From positions 6,151,141 through 6,215,140 of the forward strand of contig NC_059289.1 in assembly GCF_017591435.1 (NCBI RefSeq): a stretch of 64,000 nucleotides of DNA, in the 5' to 3' direction. Positions 26,059 to 40,640 of this stretch are shown one piece after another. A model generated the notes under the pieces. That model ran no database searches. It was not told where the DNA came from and worked only from the letters and a program-made list of their open reading frames with translations. The position numbers were made by a program, and so were the translations under genes. The stretch comes from Portunus trituberculatus. Lineage: Eukaryota; Arthropoda; Malacostraca; Decapoda; Portunidae. Numbering within the stretch: the stretch's first letter is position 1; each line of letters opens with the position of its first letter.

Positions 26059-26985
26059 ACAGAGCTTTCCATAAGGTAGAAAGTGTGTTCATGAGTGGCG
26101 TGGAGCGTGGGAGAAGCTAGGAGGCACAGAGGTGGCGGAGAGTGAGCGGGATCAAGGATGCTCCAATCAACGACAACCAAGGAATTATAAATCGCTCTTG
26201 TTTGATCCGCGAAGTCTTGTCATTAAATTCTACATCAGTGACGCCCTCGACCTGACCTACTTTTCCTATCGTCATGGAATTTGACTTTTGTATCTGATGT
26301 TGAGAAGACTATGTCCCATCATTGGAATAAGGGGAATTAGACAAAGAAATACGACGCAGCGGTGGGAGGGTCCAACTGATACAGAATCCATGACGCGGCA
26401 GCAAAATCCTCGGGAAACAGAGCGTGATGATCACCTCCCTTGGGATTACAAGTAGGAAAGTAAAACCTCACAGGACCTTTCTCCCCCTACTCCTCCCAAT
26501 GTGTTAATGTTGGCAGCCTTCCTTTCCAATCCTGGGAAGACACTCTGCTATGCTGCTAACAATGAGGCCTAGCTACTGCGGACAGGTGCAGAAATAGATG
26601 ACAGGGTACATAAATATTTACATTTCCTTTATTTTCTTGGCGTAGATAGCAGCGCAGTGTCAGTGTGTGTGGCCAAGTGAGGCATGTCGTGTTGTGGTGT
26701 GTGTGAATGGAGTACGGAGTGGATGAGTGACACACAGAGCCACTCACGCTACAGGACCAAGGAAGAAGGCAGCCACCTTGACTCGTGACCTGAATATTAT
26801 CTATTATGTACTATTCTCGTAGCATATTTTTGCTCTCCCCTTATCGTGTGTTCTCCGTGTTCCCTTTGTCGTGAATTTCAATCACCGTTGATTCCTGGCA
26901 AGAGACGAAATCTTTTCACTCATTTACTCAAGCTTGAAGAAACTTTGCTTCTCTTGGTTATAGTATGAAAGTGAGAAACAGTTTT

Positions 26986-27048
<63 letters not shown>

Positions 27049-28199
27049 TAAAAATAACTGTCCTTCGTACTACCAATATTTTCTTTATTATGCCATCTTA
27101 GTCTCCCTGTTTCTGCAAGCCTCAAAGTATCTTCAGAGTTTTCAATCCAACTGCTTCATGCCACTTGACGCCCCTCTGCTCTCCACGGTTTGTTGTTCAT
27201 GTGTGAGCGTCTCCATCACGTAATTCACAATTGCAAGGATATTGTCTTTCAGATTTTATTCGGTAATTTCTGGAATACAGTCCAATATGATTGCTGAATA
27301 TGATCGGAGCGAATGGCTTCCAGATATGATGCAATATATCGGTAGAGTGAGTATGGAATCAGTATAATGGGGTTAGCACGGGTCTGCTTGGCTGGGTGGA
27401 TGTTGGTGGGTGTGAGTGAAGTGCTGTAGGATGTGTGCTGGATTGTGTGTTACCTTGCGGTGGGAAAAGTAATGGCAGTGTGACGTACACATTAAAAGTT
27501 GGCTTAACGCCTAGTGGGCCAATCAAAATCCACGTGTAGGCAGATAAATGTTGATGATGGGAGATGTTATCACGTGGCAGAGTACGTGTACTGGTGAATG
27601 GTGGCAATGTTAGCCGTTGGCGGATCGAGGTATGATAATGCGGGAGGGGTAGTGGCGTTGGTTACATAAATAGTTACAAAAGTATCTGTATCTTGATTGA
27701 TTATCTTTATACCTGAGACTGGATATGTTTCTGCGTATCCAAACTTATCAAGTAGCTAAGTGTTTTGGTAGAGATAATTGTCAAGCAATCAAACGTACTG
27801 ATGTATACTTTTTTTTTTTTCTATAAAACGTATTATGTTGACCGAGAGGTAAACTGCATTTTTCTGTGAAGCAATGAGGGTAATAAGAAAACCAGTGAGT
27901 CAAAGAGATGGGGAGGAGGAAAGTGTGGAGTGAAGAATGCTAGAACATGGTAGAAGCTTCCACGCTCCCAACCCTTTCGAGACAAAGCACTTGCATTATT
28001 ACGTTGCAACACACGTACTTTTATATGGATGTGTGACGTATGTCTTGTTCCTTCATGCCTAAATACTTCACAAGTTACCTCAAAGGAACTTTTAGATGCA
28101 TTGGAGCTGTCTGATAATAACATTTCTTTGGTGAGTGTTGCGTGGTTTTGTGACATGTTGGAGATATGGCACCGCAGCTTTAAATCCCAAGCGGTGATA
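26058..28199. other. Intergenic DNA upstream of the TCP11-like gene
   Basis: No supported exon. A (CA)n run occupies about 26993-27046. Short open frames on both strands lack domain similarity. Confidence 0.5.
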
Positions 28200-28330
28200 C
28201 AGCGGCACCATTGCTCTCAGCTGGAAGTGGACCAATAGGCGAGCGTGAGAGAGGTGCAAAGGACCAATGAGAGGCTGGTTGTGACGTCATTCCTGTAAAC
28301 ACGGAACAGCTGATGGTCCACGCTGGCTGT
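28200..28330 (+). promoter_or_regulatory. Candidate TCP11-like promoter with CCAAT and CRE
   Basis: Two GGACCAAT boxes (about 28230 and 28261) and a perfect palindromic CRE, TGACGTCA (28282-28289), cluster within 60 bp. They lie upstream of a GC-richer segment that ends in a strong splice donor at 28452. Such spacing is typical of a TATA-less promoter. Binding by CREB/ATF-type and NF-Y factors is an inference from the motifs. Confidence 0.5.
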
Positions 28331-28451
28331 GATAAACAAAGCGACGCCAAGCGACGAAGGGTGAAGACGTGCCAGCAGGTGCTCTGGTTGGAAGGCTTTT
28401 TATTTCCAAGTCTCGCATTTGTAAACCTTACCTTGTACCTTCAAACAAGAG
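28331..28451 (+). other. Candidate untranslated first exon of TCP11-like gene
   Basis: The segment ends AACAAGAG before GTAAGAT, a strong donor. It contains no ATG in a good context. The next acceptor consistent with it is at 30751-30752 (TTTCAG), 35 bp before the start codon. The 5' limit is unknown. Splicing of these two is inferred. Confidence 0.4.
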
Positions 28452-28805
28452 GTAAGATAATGGAGTTGCATTAGTATACTACGGAATGTCAAAAAATGCG
28501 TAGATAAGGTGGTTAAATATGGATAAGAATGCACATATCGATCGCCCAGGGTCACTGGCTCAAGGTTCCTAAAGAAACGACGTAGGGCTGGAGCCACAAT
28601 TAATTGTGGTGGTTTAGGCAGCCAGTGGTTTACGATGCGTCGCCTTTGTGTTGTCAGGACTCAAGATATATATTGCTTTGATCGATTTACAGCACTTACA
28701 GTTACCCCAGCGTAAATGACGTATATTTTCTCCGTTTTCTCCATGAGGAAAGCATCGAAGCAGTATACTGACTGACTGTCTTAAGCCTCACCGCCGAAAG
28801 GTTGC

Positions 28806-30302
28806 ATCTCTTCCTATCTTTTATCACTATTTTCATGCCAACTGTTCTCTTGCCGCCTCGCAACACAAGACTTTCTTCTTCTCATCCCTATTCTGTTCAA
28901 CCCTCTAATACAAGAGTTAAACAGTACTCTCAGTCATTCATACTTTTCATTGGCAAACTCTGGAACTCCCTGCCTGCTTCTGTATTTCCATCATCCTACG
29001 ACTTAACTTCTTTTAAGAGAGATGTGTCAAGACATTTGTCCCACTCTTTTCACTAATTCTTTCTAATCTTTTAAGGAGACTGCAATTCCAGTGGGCCTTT
29101 TTTTCTAATCTCTTCCTATCTTTTATCACTATTTTCATGCCAACTGTTCTCTTGCCGCCTCGCAACACAAGACTTTCTTCTTCTCATCCCTATTCTGTTC
29201 AACCCTCTAATACAAGAGTTAAACAGTACTCTCAGTCATTCATACTTTTCATTGGCAAACTCTGGAACTCCTGCCTGCTTCTGTATTTCCATCATCCTAC
29301 GACTTAACTTCTTTTAAGAGAGATGTGTCAAGACATTTGTCCCTCTTTTCACTAATTCTTTCTAATCTTTTAAGGAGACTGCAATTCCAGTGGGCCTTTT
29401 TTTCTAATCTCTTCCTATCTTTTATCACTATTTTCATGCCAACTGTTCTCTTGCCCGCAACACAAGACTTTCTTCTTCTCATCCCTATTCTGTTCAACCC
29501 TCTAATACAAGAGTTAAACAGTACTCTCAGTCATTCATACTTTTCATTGGCAAACTCTGGAACTCCCTGCCTGCTTCTGTATTTCCATCATCCTACGACT
29601 TAACTTCTTTTAAGAGATGTGTCAAGACATTTGTCCCTCTTTTCACTAATTCTTTCTAATCTTTTAAGGAGACTGCAATTCCAGTGGGCCTTTTTTTCTA
29701 ATCTCTTCCTATCTTTTATCACTATTTTCATGCCAACTGTTCTCTTGCCGCCTCGCAACACAAGACTTTCTTCTTCTCATCCCTATTCTGTTCAACCCTC
29801 TAATACAAGAGTTAAACAGTACTCTCAGTCATTCATACTTTTCATTGGCAAACTCTGGAACTCCCTGCCTGCTTCTGTATTTCCATCATCCTACGACTTA
29901 ACTTCTTTTAAGAGAGATGTGTCAAGACATTTGTCCCACTCTTTTCACTAATTCTTTCTAATCTTTTAAGGAGACTGCAATTCCAGTGGGCCTTTTTTTC
30001 TAATCTCTTCCTATCTTTTATCACTATTTTCATGCCAACTGTTCTCTTGCCGCCGCAACACAAGACTTTCTTCTTCTCATCCCTATTCTGTTCAACCCTC
30101 TAATACAAGAGTTAAACAGTACTCTCAGTCATTCATACTTTTCATTGGCAAACTCTGGAACTCCCTGCCTGCTTCTGTATTTCCATCATCCTACGACTTA
30201 ACTTCTTTTAAGAGAGATGTGTCAAGACATTTGTCCCACTCTTTTCACTAATTCTTTCTAATCTTTTAAGGAGACTGCAATTCCAGTGGGCCTTTTTTTC
30301 TA
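28806..30302 (+). repeat. Five tandem ~300-bp copies of a LINE 3' end
   Basis: Units begin at 28806, 29108, 29407, 29701 and 30003 (lengths 302, 299, 294, 302 and about 299) and are nearly identical apart from small indels. The intact-frame units encode NTRVKQYSQSFILFIGKLWN, SLPASVFPSSYDLTSFKRDV and SRHLSHSFH before the stop, the C-terminus of a jockey/CR1-type ORF2. A short 3' UTR ending CAGTGGGCCTTTTTTTCTAA follows. The array lies in the presumed 5' intron of the TCP11-like gene. Confidence 0.9.
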
Positions 30303-30787
30303 ATATAGTTTTTTTTGCTCTTGGCAGTTCTTCCTCTTACATAAAAAAAATATAATATTTAGGTAATGTTACCATTTTTGGGACATTTTGTTTAGAATTG
30401 TATCAGCTACATTTGTTTGCAAATATTGTTGATTTTAAGAATAAAACTACTTAACTTTATCTTTACAGCATTGACAAGCAAATAATGTCATAGCTAAGGA
30501 GGAGAGCGGTCCGTCCCAGTCGGCACTTTTGGTCCATTGTATAAATGACTAATATAATTGATGTTAATTAGTGTCTCTCAGGTGTCAGTTTTACGTTATT
30601 AAGCCTGTGCATGCTATTGATAACTGTGCCTATGGCTAGATATTTCCTTGTAAAGTATTGAACTAAATTTCAATCACATCACAACAGTGCTCATGTTTAT
30701 ATTTGATGTACTGTCTCTTAACTCTTGCTGATATTCTTGTATTTAATTTCAGATATATTGATTACACCTCAATAGAGAAAGCACAGA

Positions 30788-31513
30788 ATGGGGAGTACCG
30801 AAGAAATAACCAAAGGACACACTGTGAAAAAAAAAATGGCCTTGGGAGAAGAGGAGAACTCTAACTCATCAAAATCTAAGCCTCTCTCTGGGGAAACCAC
30901 TCCTGACCCTCTGGAGCATGGCATTGACGATGACCTGAAGCCTCTCTCCGGGACAGAGACAAAGTCCAGTGGAAGTGATACAGAAAGTGAAATTGAGACT
31001 TGCAGTAAACAAAGTGATGAACCTCAAGGAATACCAGTTCAAGGTGCAAGGGCACGTATTAATAGTGAAAGCTCGTCAGAAAATGGTAAAAGGTAAGGCA
31101 ATGAATGGAGTAGTGTTATCAGTTATTTGGTAGGATTTCCATTGTTAATGAAGAGATCCAATTATAATTAAGTGATGGAAAAGAAAAAGAGGTCTGTCAT
31201 GATTTCTATTAACACCTCATCCTTAAGCAAGAATTTAGATTAGATGGTGATGTAACTCTTTTTACCATTTCTTGAAAGAACCTGTATATTGTACAGGATA
31301 AACATGCACTTAAATATTTTTACCTTCTCAAAGATGATGGTATAATTGCAAGTGATAACAGCCTTGTGTTTTGATCAGGCAGCAGATGTGCATCACTTTT
31401 ATGACAAGCGAACATTCCACTGAGTCATGTTTCTTTCATTAGTTATAATGAAAAGTATTCCATCCAATTATCCAGACACCTATCTCTGCCTTTGACTATT
31501 ACATCTGGTCTTG

Positions 31514-31592
<79 letters not shown>

Positions 31593-34500
31593 TAAATCTT
31601 ACCAATAGCACTTCCTTATATATTCTTATGTCATCCCTCCCCAGTCCCAGCAAGCTTGGGGGCCTGTGGGGATTCGGGGGTTTTAGGGGGGGGGCATATT
31701 TGAATGATATATGGACTTTGAAAAATATAGGGAAATTTCTCCAAATGTTGGAAAATATCCCTAAATATAGGAAAGTTTTACATACTCTCACCCTGTAGGA
31801 CACTAACCTAACCCTAACATAAACCTAACCTAACCTAGCTGGGGGGGGTGCAGCCCCCTTACAACACTAACCTAACCCTAACATAAACCTAACTTAACCT
31901 AGCAGGAGGGGCTGCCCCCCCCCAGACCCCCCTACAATCTAACATAAACCTAACCTAACCTATACTAGCCAGGGGTGGCTGCCCCCCCCCCTTGAACATA
32001 AACCTAACCTACCATATCCTTGCTTTGGAGCAGCTTTCCTCCCCCCACACCGGTTCTCTTATAGCAACCTTTACAACTAATGTCACTGGTGGCCATGGCT
32101 GAACTGCGCACACAGATGTCTTGGTGCACCTGTCTGCCCAGCTGTGCCCCGCCTATGAATACATATAGCAAATTCCCATTGGCGCAGCTCGTGGTGTTAA
32201 GAGGTGGTGGCACGTCATTAGACAAAAGAACTATTGACACAATATGAATCCTATTCAGCAGTTACCCACAAACCCCAGCTATAAACAAATGCAAGTCAGT
32301 GTACTGCTCATTTCCGAGTGTGATGGAGCTCCGTGGCTCGCCGCAGCTTGCTGGACTCAGAGAAAACTCGCCAAACACCGCACATTTGAAGGCTTGTGTG
32401 CGACACACTAAGGCCGTCCCCCAAATAAAACCACAAGAAACGTATTGTGCATTAAGTACTTTATCACTAAATGTGACTATTTTACTGCTTCGTTTGGAGG
32501 TCCTATTGGTAAGATTATCCATATATATATATGTAATTCTTTTATAATTCAATATTTATAAGCTGGTAAACACCTGATGAGAGTTTAGGATTATTGGATT
32601 CTGATTTGACCAGAAAGCCAACAAATCTGACATCTTGTGCATCTTGTGGTGATATATCTTGCCTGAAAAGTCTTGAATTATCTGCACCACACTGTACATA
32701 AGCTAAGTAGATTTTATCTTCATATAAATTACTGTATGTAGCTATTTTGTAAATTTAATGTGCCATTTTCTTTACTTCATTAGGCAGCGAACCATAAGTG
32801 ATTCTTCTCCAGTCCAAAATTTTCTGTTTCCTGGAGTGGCAGCGTCTCCACCAAAGTTTATGTCCTTAGAAGAAGTTATGAAAGCAGCAAAGGGTGTCAG
32901 TAATATGGTCCTTGCTCATGAAATAGCAGTTGACAAAAACTTCAAGCTGGAAAAGTTTGATCCCCCAGACAATAGCATTGAAAAGCAGGTGAGACATTGC
33001 GTGAGTTCACATTGTATACAAATAGATTGGGCTAAAGATTATTTAAAACTTTGTTACCAATACCTATTAACTGTAGTGTATGCATTGTAATACTTGGAAA
33101 AACATCAATCTTTCCATGAAGGAAGCCCCACTCACCTGACATTGAATAAGTGTGAGATGTAAGGTTAAGGGTTGTGACAGTGCTCTTCAACAAGAGTAGA
33201 AAATTAAGTCTACTAAGAGTTATTCTATTTAATCTATGTTTGATTCTTAGGTAAGAGATGTTATGCATAAAGCCTTTTGGGACCACCTAGCACAAGAGCT
33301 GGCTCAAGATCCCCCCACCTATGACCAAGCATTTGTTTTATTACAAGAGGTCAGGGACAACCTGCTTGACATCACTCTTCCGCAACACAACAAGCTGCGA
33401 CAAGAGATTTCAGAAACATTGGATGTGGACCTTATTAAACAGCAAACTGAGCATGGTCTGTTGGATTTTTCCCAGTAAGTGTCTTATTTTCATACTCAAA
33501 ACTAATTCCACCTATTATTTGGACTACTTTTTTCCATACAGAATGCTGCAAGACTCAAAGATATCTATTTATTGAGTTTTAGTATTTCCATCATACCAAA
33601 CTAATTTTTATGTAATCTTTACAAAGTAGATGGTTATTGAAAAAAATAGAGAAAATTATTAGGAGTATTTTCCTTATTTCTCAGATATTCTCAGTATGTC
33701 CTGTCTATAATGGCCCGCCTCTGTGCCCCGGTGCGGGATGAGACAGTCCGGAACCTGATGAAGGAGAGTGATGTTCTGTCGGTTTTCCGAGGAGTGATGG
33801 AGACTCTGGATCTGATGCGCCTGGACATGGCAAACTTCACCATTCAGCAGATTAGGCCACACATTGTTGCTCAGGTTATTACTTCATTTCAATGTGTAAA
33901 CAAAATTAAAGTCTTTGTGTAGGTTATACAATAATATAGAATACTTTATGTAAAATTACTTAGTAACAGATGTAATGGTATAAGTTGTAGTGAGAATGGA
34001 CATAACATGATGCTCTGCTCAGCACAGCAAAGACGTTATGATGTATTGTACTACATGGTCAATACTGATATTCTTTATACTATTATGAAATGATGGTAGT
34101 GTCAAATTGAAATATCATGCATGTTACTGCACCTAATAATGAGAAACTTGTGATGCTGATAGGTATTGATAATTTCAGAGTGTTACATATGAGAAAAAGA
34201 AGTTTGCAGAGTATTTGAAGACACAAAATGATGGTTTGGAGCTGACCAGAGCATGGCTGCTGAGTCATGTTAAGCCAGAAGATTTGACAGTACCTGATGA
34301 CTTAGAAATAAGAGGAGTTGTGAATTCAGTCATAAACCGAGCTTATATGGAGCTCCTCTCCTGGCCTGATGAAAAAATGTTTCCCGAGGTGAGTTATTCT
34401 GTTGACAGGGAAGGTGCAGCCTGCATACATCAGCTATTAGTTTTTAGCCTTTTCAATCCAGTAGATTTGTATTTTGTCAGCTTTGCAGGAAGCCAATTGT

Positions 34501-35762
34501 AATACAAACAGTAATGGACATTTGTACATGAAATGATCTGTGATACTGATAGTCTGGGTGATGCTAATATATCTCTATAGACAGTATAAAAAACACATCT
34601 AAGGAAAGGCAAAATATTTTATATCTGAGTGAAACCTTACTCACTAACAAGGCTACATTTAGTAAAGAAAAGAGAGATGAAGGTGGGAATATATTGAGTA
34701 CTTAACAGATATTCATGATTATTTTCAGACTGTGGTGCTAGATGGAAGTAGAATTCTGGAGCTAAGAGACCGTCTAAGCCAAGTTTGCATCTTGGGGTCT
34801 GTGCTTCTTGTGACACTCACAGCTGTTGGCCCAATGATTACACAACCTGACGCCTTTAAGTTGAAGTTAAAGCGTAACTTGTGTATCATCTTAGATCCAG
34901 CACTATCAGATAGGTGAGTTTTACTTTGCTGTATAGGGTTAAGCAAGAATTTTGGAAGGTATGTATGACAAGAGATTATCAGTATGTAATTGAAAAAGTG
35001 TGATTTGATGCTAAGTGTTTATAGCTCTATTCTTTTGGTTCAAAAAGCATTGAATGGATGTATCAGCTTTTTATCATTTCTTTTTAATGATTATAATGAA
35101 ATGGATGTTGCATCACTTCATCACTTCACTGTACCTTTTTATGACCTCAATTTACAGTGAAACATTGGCTCTGATGGACAATTTAGCAGAGCAAATTATA
35201 AAGGAGGTAGAAGATCATCTTTCAGAGAATGAGAAACCTCAGCTCCCTCAGTCAGCTAAGAATGCCTTGAAAGCACAGGTGTTGGAAATCAAGAATCCAG
35301 AGCATCGCATTAGATCTCTTATATGTGAGTATTTTTGTTTCATTGTGGTTTGTAACTAGAACCATTGTTATGTATTGATTTCAGATATGGGGATTTCTGA
35401 CATCTTTTTAAATATGTATAAGATTGTCTGTTCTTTGTATAATTGGAATTAGTTAAGTATAAAGTAATTGTAACATTTCTCATTCAGCTAAACGATCCGT
35501 GGAGTTCATTGCCACTCTGTTGGGCTCAACTACTACAAGTCCAGTGCAGATACCACCTGGCCTCTCCACCCTCCAGGAAGAATTGGCTCACATCTGTGGT
35601 ACTTTCTTGCGTCTTGTGGCTCACAACAGATCTGTGTTTGGGGAGTATTATGTTGATATTTTGACTGATCACATCAAAACTGAAAGACAAAAAAAGCAAA
35701 GGGAAGAAAAAAAAGAAGAAAGTCCTAAAGAAAATGCTGTTGCTTGTACATCAAGTGATTGA
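30788..35762 (+). CDS. TCP11L1: TCP11-like protein (T-complex 11-like 1/2), 8 coding exons
   Basis: Coding exons: 30788-31092, 32784-32988, 33251-33474, 33685-33874, 34179-34388, 34729-34913, 35158-35324 and 35488-35762. All are GT-AG, phases join, and the total is 1761 nt (586 aa). Residues 1-102 are a Ser/Glu-rich disordered head. The TCP11 family domain follows from FMSLEEVMKAAKGVSNMVLAHEI through LEKFDPPDNSIEKQVRDVMHKAFWDHL, YVLSIMARLCAPVRDE, RLDMANFTIQQIRPHI, WLLSHVKPEDL, LDGSRILELRDRLSQVCILG and FLRLVAHNRSVFGEYYVDIL. It ends in a Lys/Glu-rich tail. Human TCP11L1/L2 are about 510-520 aa, so this one is longer, mainly at the head. Family members are linked to PKA signalling in sperm (TCP11), but the invertebrate role is little known. 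Whether it is closer to L1 or L2 is not decided, so the symbol is provisional. Confidence 0.9.
31520..31590. repeat. (AT)n microsatellite
   Basis: Perfect AT run immediately left of the TIR element in the first coding intron of the TCP11-like gene. Confidence 0.95.
31591..32520. mobile_element. Non-autonomous TIR element in TCP11-like intron
   Basis: The 25-bp inverted ends start GGTAAATCTTACCAATAGCA on the left. Reversed from the right, they read GGATAATCTTACCAATAGGA, followed by CCTCC. The element sits exactly between an (AT)n run and a second short (AT) run, consistent with insertion at TA. Inside is a telomere-like repeat block and GC-richer unique sequence, with no transposase. The superfamily is not determined. 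Confidence 0.7.
31799..32012. repeat. Interstitial telomere-like CCTAA repeat block
   Basis: Four degenerate units of about 60-70 bp. Each contains runs such as AACCTAACCCTAACATAAAC and CTAACCTAACCTA followed by a G-run/C-run segment. CCTAA is the complement of the arthropod telomere unit TTAGG. It lies inside the TIR element. Confidence 0.75.
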
Positions 35763-36257
<495 letters not shown>

Positions 36258-36295
36258 TCTTGAATTAATTTGCTGATGTCATTCAACACCTAGAG

Positions 36296-36614
36296 CAGGG
36301 GTTCTCAACCTGGGGTTTGCAAACCCCCAGGAGTTCACAAGCAGATTTCCAGAGATACTTAGATGGCTGATCTAATAATATTCTTTGCAGTACCATTGCA
36401 TATTGAGTTAGTGTCAGTCATTAAATTAACATTCTGTAAGATTTTCAGGGGTACTTAGATGGCTGAACCAATAATATCCTTTGCAGTACCATGGCATATT
36501 GAATTAGTAACTGAAATAACATTCTGTTTGATGTCATATTACTGGTGGTTTGGGTAGATGATCTAATAACTAACTCATGGGGTTCTTAATAAGATGAAAA
36601 AGTTGAGAACCCTG
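36296..36614. mobile_element. hAT-type MITE with 8-bp target duplication
   Basis: The 319-bp element has ends CAGGGGTTCTCAACC and, reversed from the right, CAGGGTTCTCAAC. It is flanked by ACCTAGAG (36288-36295) and ATCTAGAG (36615-36622), an 8-bp duplication with one difference, as expected for hAT. Internally a segment of about 105 bp (ACTTAGATGGCTGA...GCAGTACCAT) is duplicated in tandem. It has no coding capacity. Confidence 0.85.
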
Positions 36615-36622
36615 ATCTAGAG

Positions 36623-40020
<3,398 letters not shown>

Positions 40021-40249
40021 ATGACAGAAAAGGATATCGAAAGCTTGTAGCTCGCCGCCCGGGCGGAGTAGTTATAAGCTTTGTAAGCTCCCAGGAGACC
40101 TGCGCGTAAGAAGTGCGTTTGAAAATGCTTATATTCTAAGAATTTCCCAAGAACAGAAAAAAAAAAAGACGACTATCAGTGAGTCAAACGTGCATGACTG
40201 CAAGCTACCTTTCAAAGAAATTTAATACCGTTTCAATATAAATAAAGTG

Positions 40250-40553
40250 AAAGGTGTAACACTTAACGCGCATTGGACAGGCCCATCAGCTGACTGTCAT
40301 CAGTCAGCTGCTTCGTGTGACCCGCACGTCACCTCACCACGGCCAGGTGCGCCATTGGCTACACCAGTACACCTACTTGATTGATATATCCTTCATGCTG
40401 TAAAAATAATAATTGAAATTTGCTGCGCAAACTTATGAAAATATGAATATTTTGTGTGTCTAGCGGTGGGGGAAAACTCGTCTAGGTGATTGAGTGCATG
40501 AGATGTCGAGAAGTTGATACAGTTGGGGTGCCTAGAGCAAGGATCGGCAAGGA
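40250..40553 (+). promoter_or_regulatory. Candidate TPRG1L promoter with mirrored E-box palindrome
   Basis: Two reverse CCAAT boxes (ATTGG near 40272 and 40353) and a CGCACGTCAC half-CRE near 40325 lie in GC-richer DNA. Between them is a perfect inverted repeat with arms CAGCTGACTG (40287-40296) and CAGTCAGCTG (40301-40310) and a 4-nt loop. Each arm carries a CAGCTG E-box. The coding start is about 330 bp downstream. Confidence 0.45.
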
Positions 40554-40640
40554 TTGGTGTGTTCAGATTTTCGTCTCGGGAAAGATAGTGGCCGGGGGCG
40601 GCGCCTTGCACTAATCAATACGGACATTGGTTTACATGCC

